This document shows, piece by piece, positions 53,347 through 63,593 of a stretch of DNA of 64,000 nt. The notes beneath the pieces were generated by a model. It saw only the letters and a program-made list of their open reading frames with translations, had not been told where the DNA came from and searched no databases. This DNA is from Plasmodium relictum. Lineage: Eukaryota; Apicomplexa; Aconoidasida; Haemosporida; Plasmodiidae. The position numbers and the translations under genes are program-made. The DNA lies in assembly GCF_900005765.1 (NCBI RefSeq), contig NC_041690.1:558001-622000 (forward strand), read 5' to 3'. The stretch's first letter is position 1; every line of letters starts with the position of its first letter.

Positions 53347-54372
53347 ATGGAATGCGATTATGAGAATGAAAAAAGTTTTCATAAAATAGTATTAACAATA
53401 AAAAATAAAATTGAAAAATATGATATAAATAAATGGAAGAATATTGTAAAACCAGAAGATGTGTCATACAATGCCTACTTTGAAAAATTAGTAAAAGAAG
53501 ATATAGAATATAATGATAAAGAAAATAAAATAAACGAAGAAAATGTAAACAATGAAAATGAAAAAAAAGAAAATACATATGAAATAAATAAAGATTTTTT
53601 TGATAATATAAGCAATAGAGAAAAATTTTATTTTTTATTAAATATAAAAGAAACGATGGAAACCAGTTGGCTATTAGCGCATAAAAGATTAGAAGGAATA
53701 AGATTAGAAGAAAATTCTGAACTAGTTAATGTACAAGAACTAATTAATTACTCAAAAAAATTATCAGATACAACTTGTGCCCCACCTGAATGTGATAATA
53801 TAAATGATAAAATAATTCATCAAGAATACTATCCTAATTATCATTTTTTGAATTTTGTAAATATAGAAGAAATTCATTTATCTAAATTATTTCAATTGCA
53901 AAAGTATAGTGCTGTTTGTTTTCCCCCTATAATTACTATACAAGAAAATGATAATTTGCTAATTGTTAATATTACTTGTTCTACTCCAAATACTACAATT
54001 TATTATAAAGTGAACGAGGAATTAAAGGAGAATATTTATGATTCTTATAATAAACCTAAAATATCTAAAAGGCAAAAAATAAATATATACGCGTGGTCAG
54101 TTAAAGAAGGTTATATAAAATCAAGAATTTCCTGTTTTTCTAAAACATATAATGTTAATGATCCTTCACAAAACTTATTAAATAATGAGAACTCTTTATT
54201 TTTTCCTGATTCTATTAAATCTGACAAGGGTGAAAATGAAAATATTTTAAATAAGCACCCTTCAAGTACAAATGTATTTAAAAATTTAGGCTTTTTATTA
54301 AGTAGAAAAAAAGAAAAAAAATCCGAAACATCATCAAATGAAGAATCATCATTAAGTGATGAAGAAAAATAG
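53347..54372 (+). CDS. MED4-like Mediator subunit with chitobiase-type C-terminal sandwich
   Basis: Single exon, 341 residues. An acidic Asn/Lys linker occupies about 60-80. Residues about 105-149 are helical and end with NVQELINYSKKLSDTTCAPP. In Mediator subunit 4 the corresponding signature is an EL-I-A-Y/F-A-H-KIS-YTTSAPP stretch, so the match in both order and spacing is good. Residues about 192-270 read like the beta-sandwich found at the C-terminus of chitobiase/beta-hexosaminidases: PPIITI, VNITCSTPNTTIYYKVNEEL, INIYAWSVKEGYIKSRIS. The tail is Ser/Glu/Lys-rich (KKSETSSNEESSLSDEE), with likely casein kinase 2 sites. If the MED4 assignment holds, it acts in RNA polymerase II transcription in the nucleus. 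The sandwich could be a lineage feature of the apicomplexan subunit. Assignment rests on motif reading alone. Confidence 0.6.
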   Translation: MECDYENEKSFHKIVLTIKNKIEKYDINKWKNIVKPEDVSYNAYFEKLVKEDIEYNDKENKINEENVNNENEKKENTYEINKDFFDNISNREKFYFLLNIKETMETSWLLAHKRLEGIRLEENSELVNVQELINYSKKLSDTTCAPPECDNINDKIIHQEYYPNYHFLNFVNIEEIHLSKLFQLQKYSAVCFPPIITIQENDNLLIVNITCSTPNTTIYYKVNEELKENIYDSYNKPKISKRQKINIYAWSVKEGYIKSRISCFSKTYNVNDPSQNLLNNENSLFFPDSIKSDKGENENILNKHPSSTNVFKNLGFLLSRKKEKKSETSSNEESSLSDEEK

Positions 54373-55005
54373 GAAATTAAAAAAAGATAGTAGAAAGTTA
54401 ATGAATAAAAAAAAAAAAAAGAATATTATTAATAATAAAATGAAAACTTTCATAAAATTAAAGATTCAATTATATAAATATATATTTAAGTAGATGTATA
54501 ACCAAATACGTAAATAATTTAAAAAACCAAAAAAATGAAATATAATGACAGATAAAATATTAAGTTATATATTTTTTATAATTTCTTTTTGTATGTATTT
54601 AGGAAAAAGTACAAAGAACATTATTTGTTATATATATATTTTTATCTTTATTATGAATATTACACTAAAGAAATACAATTACTACATTATATATACTACA
54701 TTTTTTTTTTTTTTTAATATTCGTTTGAGATATAAAAGAGTATTTTTTGTTAGAAATATATATATGCTTGTATAAATTTTTACATCTATCAAAATCAAAA
54801 AAAAAAAAAAAAAAAAAAAATTTAAGTACAAGAACATATATTTAATGCTTATTTTACATTTTTATTTTTTTTTTGTTGTTTTTTATTTTATTTTATTTTT
54901 TTTTCATATTTCATTTATATCATGATAAGGAAATATTATAACTAATATTTAAGCATTCATTTTATTTCTACTTACTCTTTGTCTCTTTCTCAATATTATA
55001 TTTCA
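54373..55005. other. Convergent intergenic region
   Basis: Spacer of 633 bases between two stop codons. A 76-codon plus-strand frame at 54545-54775 is Ile/Tyr/Phe-rich and lacks conserved features, so I treat it as chance. Long poly(A) at 54799-54820. Confidence 0.55.
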
Positions 55006-57510
55006 TTATTTAAAATTTTTTAAAAGAACATCTTTTATTTGTTCTGGAGAATAATTAAATTTCATCTTATCACCATATAATTCATATATTTTCATATATT
55101 CTTTATGAATATTATGAAATAATGATGACTTAATATTATTTTTAAGATCATTAGATTCTATTTTATTTATTAAATTAAAATTATTGTAATTTTCTGTAAA
55201 AACAAATTTATAAAAATTTTCTACAAAAATCTCTATTTCCTCTGTATTATTTTCATTTAGTTTGTCTATTTTATACATTTTATCTATATTCAAGTAATTC
55301 ATCAAAATGGAACTTTCAGTTTCTAAAATTTTTTCGCATTTTTCATTAATTATTATTGTAAGTAATTCACAATATTTAGATGAGCCTTCAAAATTTTGAA
55401 TACTTTCTTGTATAAATGTAAATATATTTATAATAAATATATGATCACTTTCAATATTTTTATTTTTATTTTTTAAGGCATTATTTATTAGAGGATTTAT
55501 TGTGATATCAAGGACGTTCTGAAAATCCTGTTCATTACTTTTTCCACATAAAGAACTATTTTTGTATATTTTATGTATATTATTTAGAGAATTAAAAATT
55601 TTTTTTATATAAAACAACGTATCATTAAAATAATCAGAATCCTCTCTTTTGGTTATCTTACTTAAATAAAATGTTACAACATTTTGTTGCCATAATGTAA
55701 TGAATTCATTTTCTATGTTTTTTTGTATATTCAATGTGTAATTTAATAATTTACAATTATACTTTTCTAACGAACTAATTTTATCATTTAATTCACAATT
55801 ATAACTTACTTCTATTTTAACATTTCTTTCATTAACAGTTGTATTATTTATATTCTTATTAGAACATTCTGAATCATATTTATAAGGTTTATGTAAACTG
55901 GGATCATTTTCATTATTATGAATACTATGCTTATATGCTATTTCTTTTTTTTCCCTATCTATTATGTTATATTCTTTTATTTCATAATTTTCGTTTTTTT
56001 TATCTATAAAATTTTCATTTAAGTTTCCTTTTTCCTTCTTAATTGTATTTACATATTTTATATCTTCATTATTTTCATTTGAGAAAGTCTCATTTAAAAG
56101 CTCTTTTTTTTGTACATCTATGATATTATTAGATATGTCACATAAAAAAGGGCTACTCCTTTTTTCTAGAGTTAATTCATAACTTTGGAAAAATGAGCTG
56201 CTACTTTTTAAGATTTCTAATTTATTTGTATTATTATCTTTATTTTTATCACTATTATAAACAATATCTTTGGTAGAATACTCGATTACTATTTCTCTGA
56301 TAACTCTATTTATCTCATAGTTTTTTTGAAATTGTCTTAGTTTAAAAATAAATATGTCTAGCACTTGAAATAATTCATAGCAAGATTCATAACTTTTAGG
56401 ATAAATATTTAGATTTGTTTCTAAAAAATTTTTATAAGGAACTAGTAATACATCAATGATATTATATAGAATATTATGAGTGTTTTCTAAATTTATTGAG
56501 ATATAAGACGCGATTTTATTTGCATAACAAAAATTGAATGATAAAAGCATTTTAAAGAAATTATCTTCTAATGTTATCAAATAATAAAGAATAGAAAAGA
56601 AATTTTTAAAAATTTGTATTGAATCATCTTTAGCATCTACTTCTATGGATTTTTTTTTATTCATTGATTTATATTTATTAATCATTAATTCTTGATAATT
56701 TTTTTTTAACAGTTTTTTTCTAAAATGGAGAAAATTGCTTAAACATATATTGAAATATTCTATTCTTTCAATAATAACTTTATAGCAGAATTTTGTTGTT
56801 GGAGATAATTTTTCTATGTAATTTTTTATTATTATTTTTCTTTTCTCCTTTTCTTCACAATTTGTACATAATAATAAATCAATAATTTGATTAGTTCTTT
56901 TATACAAAATGTTATTTTCTTTAATTATATATAAACACATTTTTTTACATGCTGAATTCAATATTTTATTATAATATTTTGAATAAAATTTATTTAATTT
57001 ATCTGATGAATCTTCATTTAATAATTTTATTATATTTTTTTTAGTATATTCAAATTGTCTCAAATATTCAAAAAATTCTATATTTAATGATATTTTTAAG
57101 TCTGTTAAATTATTTAAGCATAATGAGCTTAAACTATACTCCTGTAAAATCATATTATATATTTTTTCTTTTTTTCTTATGTTATATTTTTCTTTTTTTA
57201 GCATATTTATTTTATCCACTATTTCTTTAGTTATTTTACTACTTTCTACAATTTTTTCTTTTGTGTTTTTGTCTAATTCATTAATTTTTTTTAAATCATT
57301 TTCAATATTTTCAAAATATGTAAAGCAATCACATGTTTTCTTAATCGAATCTTCATAATTATTTAATTCACTCAATTCGTAGTCATATTCATCATATAAT
57401 ACATCATATTTATTAAATGTGTTTTTGTAATTTGTAAAATAATTTAACTCTTTAAAAAGTAAATTGGAATCTATGTTTAAATCGAAATCTGCACTAATTT
57501 CTACTTCCAT
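55006..57510 (-). CDS. Probable conserved oligomeric Golgi complex subunit 6 (COG6-like)
   Basis: One uninterrupted frame of 834 residues. The N-terminal 130 residues are coiled-coil-like with repeated Lys/Glu/Ile. Residues about 105-170 (KKEKIYNMILQEYSLSSLCL, then FFEYLRQFEYTKKNIIKLL) copy the COG6 pattern of a helix with FL-x-F-x-LS, a short loop, and a helix ending in a Cys/Lys-LL stretch. A conserved SACKKMCLYI follows. An Asn/Glu-rich low-complexity insert lies at about 430-570. The C-terminal half is helical, as in CATCHR-family tethers. COG tethers vesicles within the Golgi and supports glycosylation-enzyme recycling. Alternatives are other CATCHR proteins such as an exocyst or GARP subunit. 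No signal peptide or membrane span. Confidence 0.55.
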   Translation of the reverse strand: MEVEISADFDLNIDSNLLFKELNYFTNYKNTFNKYDVLYDEYDYELSELNNYEDSIKKTCDCFTYFENIENDLKKINELDKNTKEKIVESSKITKEIVDKINMLKKEKYNIRKKEKIYNMILQEYSLSSLCLNNLTDLKISLNIEFFEYLRQFEYTKKNIIKLLNEDSSDKLNKFYSKYYNKILNSACKKMCLYIIKENNILYKRTNQIIDLLLCTNCEEKEKRKIIIKNYIEKLSPTTKFCYKVIIERIEYFNICLSNFLHFRKKLLKKNYQELMINKYKSMNKKKSIEVDAKDDSIQIFKNFFSILYYLITLEDNFFKMLLSFNFCYANKIASYISINLENTHNILYNIIDVLLVPYKNFLETNLNIYPKSYESCYELFQVLDIFIFKLRQFQKNYEINRVIREIVIEYSTKDIVYNSDKNKDNNTNKLEILKSSSSFFQSYELTLEKRSSPFLCDISNNIIDVQKKELLNETFSNENNEDIKYVNTIKKEKGNLNENFIDKKNENYEIKEYNIIDREKKEIAYKHSIHNNENDPSLHKPYKYDSECSNKNINNTTVNERNVKIEVSYNCELNDKISSLEKYNCKLLNYTLNIQKNIENEFITLWQQNVVTFYLSKITKREDSDYFNDTLFYIKKIFNSLNNIHKIYKNSSLCGKSNEQDFQNVLDITINPLINNALKNKNKNIESDHIFIINIFTFIQESIQNFEGSSKYCELLTIIINEKCEKILETESSILMNYLNIDKMYKIDKLNENNTEEIEIFVENFYKFVFTENYNNFNLINKIESNDLKNNIKSSLFHNIHKEYMKIYELYGDKMKFNYSPEQIKDVLLKNFK

Positions 57511-58334
57511 AGTGACACATTTTATTATAAAAAATATTTTCTTTTAAATGAACTTTAATTTTTATTTTTGTTTTGAATTATTATCAAAGAAAAAGAAAAA
57601 AAGTTTTAAATATCTTTTTGTTAAAATATATATATATATAATTAATATTATGAATTAAATTTAATAAAAGAAAATTATTGATATTATAATTTCTAATTGT
57701 TCCTAAGAAAAGTTAATATCTAAAAACTTTTAAATATTAAAATTTTTTTTTTTTACAAAAAAAAAAAATAAAATAAAATTTCTAAAAGGAAAAAAATAAA
57801 ATTACATATTATATCAAAAAATTGTAAGAGTAATAAATGTTCGTAAGAAATAACAAAAAATGTATGTTTGAAAAAAAAAAAAAAAATATATATACATATA
57901 AATATATATCCTAAAACATTTTTCTTTATAAATTATAGATTAATAATTTTTTTTTCATATTTTTCATTCATAAATGTGTAAATGATTTATTTAAATTCTC
58001 TTAAAACATATAAAAAAGAAGATTAAAAAAAGCTAAATGTAAACAAATAGCTATATATATATCATAACAATATGATTTAATATAATATAAAGAGAATTAG
58101 ATATAATAATATTACTAAGTATTAAAGCATAAATAATATTTAAATAAAATAAATAATTACAATTTATATCATTAAAATGTTAATATTTTAAAGTCCATTT
58201 ATTGTTTGCGAAAATTAGGTATTAAATATATGTAAAAAAAATTAGCTAAAAAAAAAGAAAAAAGAAAAAAGAAAAAAAAAAGAAAGAAAATAAAAAAAGG
58301 AAAATAAAATTAGTTTTAAATAATTTTTAATAGT
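57511..58334. promoter_or_regulatory. Intergenic region upstream of COG6-like gene
   Basis: Spacer of 824 bases between two minus-strand genes. It holds the COG6-like promoter and the 3' flank of the mitochondrial-type protein. A purine-rich (A/G) tract of about 70 bases lies at 58238-58310. No gene was seen. Confidence 0.5.
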
Positions 58335-59168
58335 TTAGTGAAAATGAGATGGATATAAAACACTTTTTGGTACTGATAAAGGATCTCCTTTATTAATAAT
58401 AAATTTATGCCCTTCTTGTTTTAGTTTTTCAAAACATTCTTTTTTGCATTGAACATCTAGCCAGCGACATTCTTTACACCTAGTCTTTGGATAAATAAAA
58501 AATAATTTTCCATGCCAAGTAAAATCTCTTTTTCTTCCATCTAAATGTCCATATGCATATGGCTTTGGGCAGGGTGACTTCATCGTAAAATGAACTTGAG
58601 CATGATACCATAAATATACACAAATTACAAATAATAAATATACATGAAATTTTAAAAAAATCATTAATTTTCTTTCGTACTCAGTTAACATAACTGTAGA
58701 CAATCTAGTATAAGGATCTAAATCAAGAATCCATTCTTTTCTATTATTATATCTTGTTAAAAATCCGGTTATATCTAAATATCTATAAATCTTTTGACCA
58801 ATTGTTTCAGGCTGATTTTTATCGAAAAATATTAAAACATTGGAATTATTTAAAATCGACATGTCCTTTGAATATTCAGAAGTTAAACTGTTGGTAGTTT
58901 GTGTTGTTGGTATGTTTGATTGAATAGTTGATGTTGTAGAAAAACATTTTCTTAAATTTGTTCTTAATATTTTATTATTATTATTTAGGAAAGAAAAAGC
59001 ATTTTGACTGATAAACTCACTCCTTAAACTATGAGTTCCTGTGTTATATCTTCTTAACAATATTTTATTACCACATATTTCAGATATATTTATAAAGTTA
59101 TTAAAAGCATTGTTTCTACCACTTTTCAAAAATTTTAGTATTACATTATTCTTGTTTTTACATAGCAT
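58335..59168 (-). CDS. Mitochondrial inner-membrane-type protein, weak COX6A resemblance
   Basis: Single exon, 277 residues from the ATG at 59168. The first 80 residues are rich in Asn, Lys, Arg, Ser and Thr with almost no acidic residues, and include LRRYNTG and LRKCFSTT, typical of mitochondrial presequences. One membrane span lies at about 168-190 (FLKFHVYLLFVICVYLWYH). After it comes CPKPYAYGHLDGRKRDFTWH and LFFIYPKTRC. The order of span, then Pro/Tyr, His-Leu, basic pair, Phe-x-Trp and Leu-Phe recalls COX6A of cytochrome c oxidase (span, then HLRIR, PFPWGDG, TLFHN). A CxxC-x6-CxxxC group (CKECRWLDVQCKKEC) follows, which could hold disulphides or metal. I infer a respiratory-chain subunit; the family call is tentative. 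Confidence 0.5.
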   Translation of the reverse strand: MLCKNKNNVILKFLKSGRNNAFNNFINISEICGNKILLRRYNTGTHSLRSEFISQNAFSFLNNNNKILRTNLRKCFSTTSTIQSNIPTTQTTNSLTSEYSKDMSILNNSNVLIFFDKNQPETIGQKIYRYLDITGFLTRYNNRKEWILDLDPYTRLSTVMLTEYERKLMIFLKFHVYLLFVICVYLWYHAQVHFTMKSPCPKPYAYGHLDGRKRDFTWHGKLFFIYPKTRCKECRWLDVQCKKECFEKLKQEGHKFIINKGDPLSVPKSVLYPSHFH

Positions 59169-61487
59169 TTTCTTATTCCTTTATCTTTTAATTTAATTTT
59201 TTCATATATTTATAATTTTACTTATTTATTTATTTATTTTTATTTTTTATTATTATATTTTATGCATTATTAATACAATATAATAATACATGATAAAAAT
59301 TGGTAAAATTAAATGTAATTAAAAAAAATATATATTTTTTTAAAATATAAAATGAAAAAAAATAATAAAAAAGAAAATATATATATATTTTCTAAAAATA
59401 GAAAAAAAAAAAATGAAATTGAAAAAAGTTTATCATAAAAAATTATTTAATTGCAAAAAAATGGTTAAAACACTAAAACCTTTTCATATTCATTTATCAA
59501 ATGTTTTAAAAAAATATGCCATGCACACAAAAATATACTAAAAAACATAAATAAAATTCCTCAACAAAAAAAAAAATTTAAACAAAATAAAATACTACTA
59601 AATACATTAAATTCATAAAAATAAAAAAAATTTTGTAATATTTTTATTTTTTCTATTTATTTGTATGATTATTGAAAAATCAAAAAGAAAAAAAAAAAGA
59701 ATAATTATTTTATTTTTTTTTTTAAGGATATATAAGATTTTTAATTCTAAATTATTTTAATTATATTACTTTTATTGATAAAAAATGTCATTATTAAAAG
59801 TTTATTTTTTTTTTTTACGTATAAATTATAAAAAAATTGAAATTTTTGTAGCACAAAAAAAAAAAAAATTTATATAATACGCTATTGATATCAGTATTTT
59901 GAAAACCTAGGAAATAATATTTATTTTATTTTTTCTAAAAAACAAAAGGCTACAAAATTTTAATACATAAAAGTAAAAATTCAACTTAAATTTCAAGTAT
60001 TTTGAAATATGGACTGAAAAAATTAAGAAAAAAAAATATTATATTTCATAAATTAAAAAATATGTGGGGATTTATCAAATAATTTAAATGTGATTAATAG
60101 GAAAAAATATAAATGTATTAAAAAAGGTTTAAAAGGTTTTCCATTTCTTAAGGATGAAATAATTTATTATATACATTTTTAACTACTTTGAATTTATTTC
60201 TGCTTTTTATTTCATAAATTTGGAGTATTATGTAAATTTACTATTATGCGCTCAATTATAATTAGTGTTAGAAATACATCTGTTTCGAATTAAAAGTATT
60301 GAAGAATCATAATATATGACTAAAATTAAAAAAAAAACATTCTTCATTTAAATATATATATAGGCATATTTTTCTTTAATATTTAAGTATCTATTTTTAT
60401 ATCATATTATAAAATTTGCAAATAAATTTTTTTAGCAAAGCATAAAACTTATTTAAAAATCATTTATTTTATTATATTTTAAGATTTCCTCTCAAATTCC
60501 ATTATTATTATATTAAATTAATATTACAATATATGTACCATGGTAAATGCTAATGGAACAATTGAAATAAACATTGTAAAAATTAAAAACTAATAAATAA
60601 TTAGTGAAAATTATATGAAAAATATATTCATTTATGTGCTTAGTTTTTTTTTTTTTAGTACTTAAAAATTAAATACATAATTTATTAAATAAATATGTTT
60701 GCATACATATAAAACATTTATGAACTCTAAAATGTTTTAAAAATTAAACATATAAATATATATTGAGAAAATTAAAAATTAAGAAAAATATCTAAATAAA
60801 AATATATTTAAAAGAACATAACATAAAATAGCATTTTGTGGCACTTTGTATTTATGAATTTTAAGTTAAAAAATAAAAGAATTCAATTTTATTTTTTACA
60901 ACAAAATTTTTTTTTAAATATCTATTAATCAAAATGATCTAACATAAATTAATTTTAATATTATAAAAAATATATCTCTCATTTTATAACATATTAATGT
61001 AAATTTTTTTTTTTTTTTTTCTTATATATTGCATATATACTAAAATATTTTTTTCATTTATAATATATTTTTTTTAATTGTAACTATTTTATGTTATAAT
61101 TCATAAGAAATAAATGTGTACCTTAAGTACTAGAATTCATGCTATTAATTGATGTTTTTTTAAACAAACAGATATATTTTATTACTTATTTAAAATTATA
61201 AATAATATTTTACAAATAAAATTATAATATTTTTTATAAAAGCATAAAAACTTTTTTTTTTAAATAAAAATATATATGACATTTTTTTAAATAAAAATAT
61301 GTTAATTTTTTTTAAATAAAAATATAAATAAAACTTTCATATTAAAAGTAGAATTATTATTTTTTAATAAAAATATAGGTACAATTTTATTAATAGAAGT
61401 ATAAAACATTATTTTTTTTTATTTTAAATTAAAATATTCATATATACTTATGAATACGTAATTTTGCTTGATGAAAAAATTAAAAAG
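59169..61487. promoter_or_regulatory. Divergent intergenic region
   Basis: About 2.3 kb between the divergent starts of the mitochondrial-type protein and the FtsH gene. A/T-rich throughout with repeated TTTTTAAATAAAAATAT units at about 61245-61325. No exon or RNA gene was found on either strand. Confidence 0.5.
61245..61325. repeat. Tandem-like AAATAAAAATAT repeats upstream of FtsH gene
   Basis: Three near-copies of a unit reading TTTAAATAAAAATAT follow each other at about 61257-61325, about 170 bases before the FtsH start. Imperfect simple repeat; no function inferred. Confidence 0.5.
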
Positions 61488-63593
61488 ATGATACTCTTAC
61501 GGAATATTGTATTGCTAGATATGAAAAGGAGTAATATGTTAAATATAAATAATTGCAAAAAAATAAAATATTTATTAAATAACAAAAGATTTTTTACTTT
61601 ACTAAAAAATGAGAGACTAGATAGATTAAAAAGAGAAGTTCGCTATAAACCTAATGATAACTTTTTAATATTACAATTTTATAAGGAAGCAAATGCACAT
61701 AATCCAAATGAAGTTATAAAACATTATGAAAATACTAATTATGTAAAAAATGAAAGTATAATTAAAGAATATATAAAGGCATTAGTATATACGAATAAGT
61801 TAAAATATACAAATCTTGATAATATAAAATATGATAATGATAATAAGTCAAATAGAAGAAATATAGATGAAGTAAACACAAATCAAATGAATAATGAACA
61901 TTCAAACACATATGAAAGAAATAATTTAAATGCAAATTCATCTTATAATAATTCATCTCAATCATCATATAAAATAGATTATTTAGAAAAAAAAAAAGCT
62001 CCTTCAAGTGAAGTGTATAGTTTACAAATAGATCCGAAAAAACCTTTAAAAGTTTCTGTAATAGAGGGAAATAAAAAAGGGTTATGGAATTTTTTTAAAT
62101 CAACAATTGGATTTTTAATATTAGTAGCAGCAGCGAGTGTATATTTAGAAGGAGTTTCACAAAATGTGCAAAAAGGAATAGGGGTAGTAAATAAAAAAAT
62201 AATTCCCGTAGAAAATGTTAAGGTAACTTTTGCAGATGTAAAGGGATGTGATGAAGTGAAAGAAGAGCTAGAAGAAATAATTGAATATTTAAAAAATTCA
62301 GAAAAATTTACAAAAATTGGTGCTAAATTACCTAAAGGAATTTTATTATCAGGAGAACCAGGAACAGGAAAAACGTTAATTGCTAGAGCTATTGCTGGAG
62401 AAGCAAATGTTCCCTTTCTTCAAGCATCAGGATCTGAGTTTGAAGAAATGTTTGTTGGAGTTGGAGCAAGGAGAATAAGAGAACTTTTCCAAGCTGCCAA
62501 GAAGCATGCCCCATGTATTGTATTTATTGATGAAATAGATGCTGTAGGATCAAAAAGAAGTAATAGAGATAATAGTGCAGTAAGAATGACTCTTAACCAG
62601 TTGTTGGTAGAGTTAGATGGATTTGAACAAAACGAGGGAATTGTTGTAATATGTGCTACAAACTTTCCTCAAAGCTTAGATAAGGCATTAGTGAGACCAG
62701 GAAGATTAGATAAAACTATTGTAGTTCCGTTACCTGATATAAAAGGAAGGTATGAAATTTTAAAAATGTACAGTAGTAAAATTCTGTTATCGGACGACGT
62801 AGATTTACACGTTTTATCTAGAAGAACAGTTGGCATGACTGGTGCTGATTTAAATAATATCTTAAACATAGCAGCTATCAAGTGCTCTGTTGAAGGAAAA
62901 AAGTCAGTAGATATGAATTCTATAGAGCAAGCTTTTGATAGGGTTGTTGTAGGATTACAAAGAAAATCTCCTTTAAATGAAGAAGAAAAAAATATTACAG
63001 CTTATCATGAAGGTGGTCATACACTAGTTAATATTTATACAAAGGGATCTGATCCTGTCCATAAAGCAACTATCATGCCAAGAGGAATGTCATTGGGAGT
63101 CACTTGGAAAATACCAATTAGTGACAAGTATAGTCAAAAAATTAAGGATGTCCAAAGTGAAATAGATGTATTAATGGGTGGCTTAGTTTCTGAAGAAATA
63201 ATTTTTGGAAAAAATAATGTTACGACAGGTTGTTCAAGTGATTTACAAAAAGCTACACACATAGCACAATCTCTTGTTATGAATTACGGGGTTGGTATAA
63301 ATGAAGAAAATATATCTATGTTTTTACAAGATAAAAAAAACATTAGTGAAGAAATGAAAATTAAGATAGATAAATCTGTTCAAAGAATATTATTAGATTC
63401 TTACAATAGAGCTAAGAATGTTTTAAATCAACACATTGATGAATTGCATAGAATTGCTTCAGCTTTAGTTGAATATGAAACTTTAACAAGCGATGAAATT
63501 AAATTAGCTATACAAGGCAAATGTGACCAAATAAAAAAAAACAGAGAAATAAAACAAAAAGATTATAACTTAAAAGACAATAGAATTTCTTAA
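61488..63593 (+). CDS. ATP-dependent zinc metalloprotease, FtsH/YME1 (i-AAA) family
   Basis: I place the start at the in-frame ATG at 61488 (701 residues); the frame opens 24 bases earlier only with TTG. The N-terminus (MILLRNIVLLDMKRSNM) is basic and presequence-like. A low-complexity Asn/Ser stretch lies at about 120-165. A single membrane span at about 205-222 (FFKSTIGFLILVAAASVYL) precedes the AAA module: VTFADVKGCDEVKEEL, Walker A GEPGTGKT near residue 288, the pore motif FVGVGARRIRELF, Walker B CIVFIDEIDAVG and the second region of homology RPGRLDKTIV. The zinc site HEGGH is near residue 507. One span rather than two fits the i-AAA type (YME1), which degrades unfolded inner-membrane proteins from the intermembrane-space side. 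Plastid location is the alternative for Plasmodium FtsH proteins. Confidence 0.93.
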   Translation: MILLRNIVLLDMKRSNMLNINNCKKIKYLLNNKRFFTLLKNERLDRLKREVRYKPNDNFLILQFYKEANAHNPNEVIKHYENTNYVKNESIIKEYIKALVYTNKLKYTNLDNIKYDNDNKSNRRNIDEVNTNQMNNEHSNTYERNNLNANSSYNNSSQSSYKIDYLEKKKAPSSEVYSLQIDPKKPLKVSVIEGNKKGLWNFFKSTIGFLILVAAASVYLEGVSQNVQKGIGVVNKKIIPVENVKVTFADVKGCDEVKEELEEIIEYLKNSEKFTKIGAKLPKGILLSGEPGTGKTLIARAIAGEANVPFLQASGSEFEEMFVGVGARRIRELFQAAKKHAPCIVFIDEIDAVGSKRSNRDNSAVRMTLNQLLVELDGFEQNEGIVVICATNFPQSLDKALVRPGRLDKTIVVPLPDIKGRYEILKMYSSKILLSDDVDLHVLSRRTVGMTGADLNNILNIAAIKCSVEGKKSVDMNSIEQAFDRVVVGLQRKSPLNEEEKNITAYHEGGHTLVNIYTKGSDPVHKATIMPRGMSLGVTWKIPISDKYSQKIKDVQSEIDVLMGGLVSEEIIFGKNNVTTGCSSDLQKATHIAQSLVMNYGVGINEENISMFLQDKKNISEEMKIKIDKSVQRILLDSYNRAKNVLNQHIDELHRIASALVEYETLTSDEIKLAIQGKCDQIKKNREIKQKDYNLKDNRIS

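Noticed and set aside
54545-54775. 76-codon plus-strand frame of hydrophobic Ile/Tyr/Phe sequence
   Set aside because: Typical chance frame in A/T-rich DNA, lying in a convergent spacer with no splice or start context.
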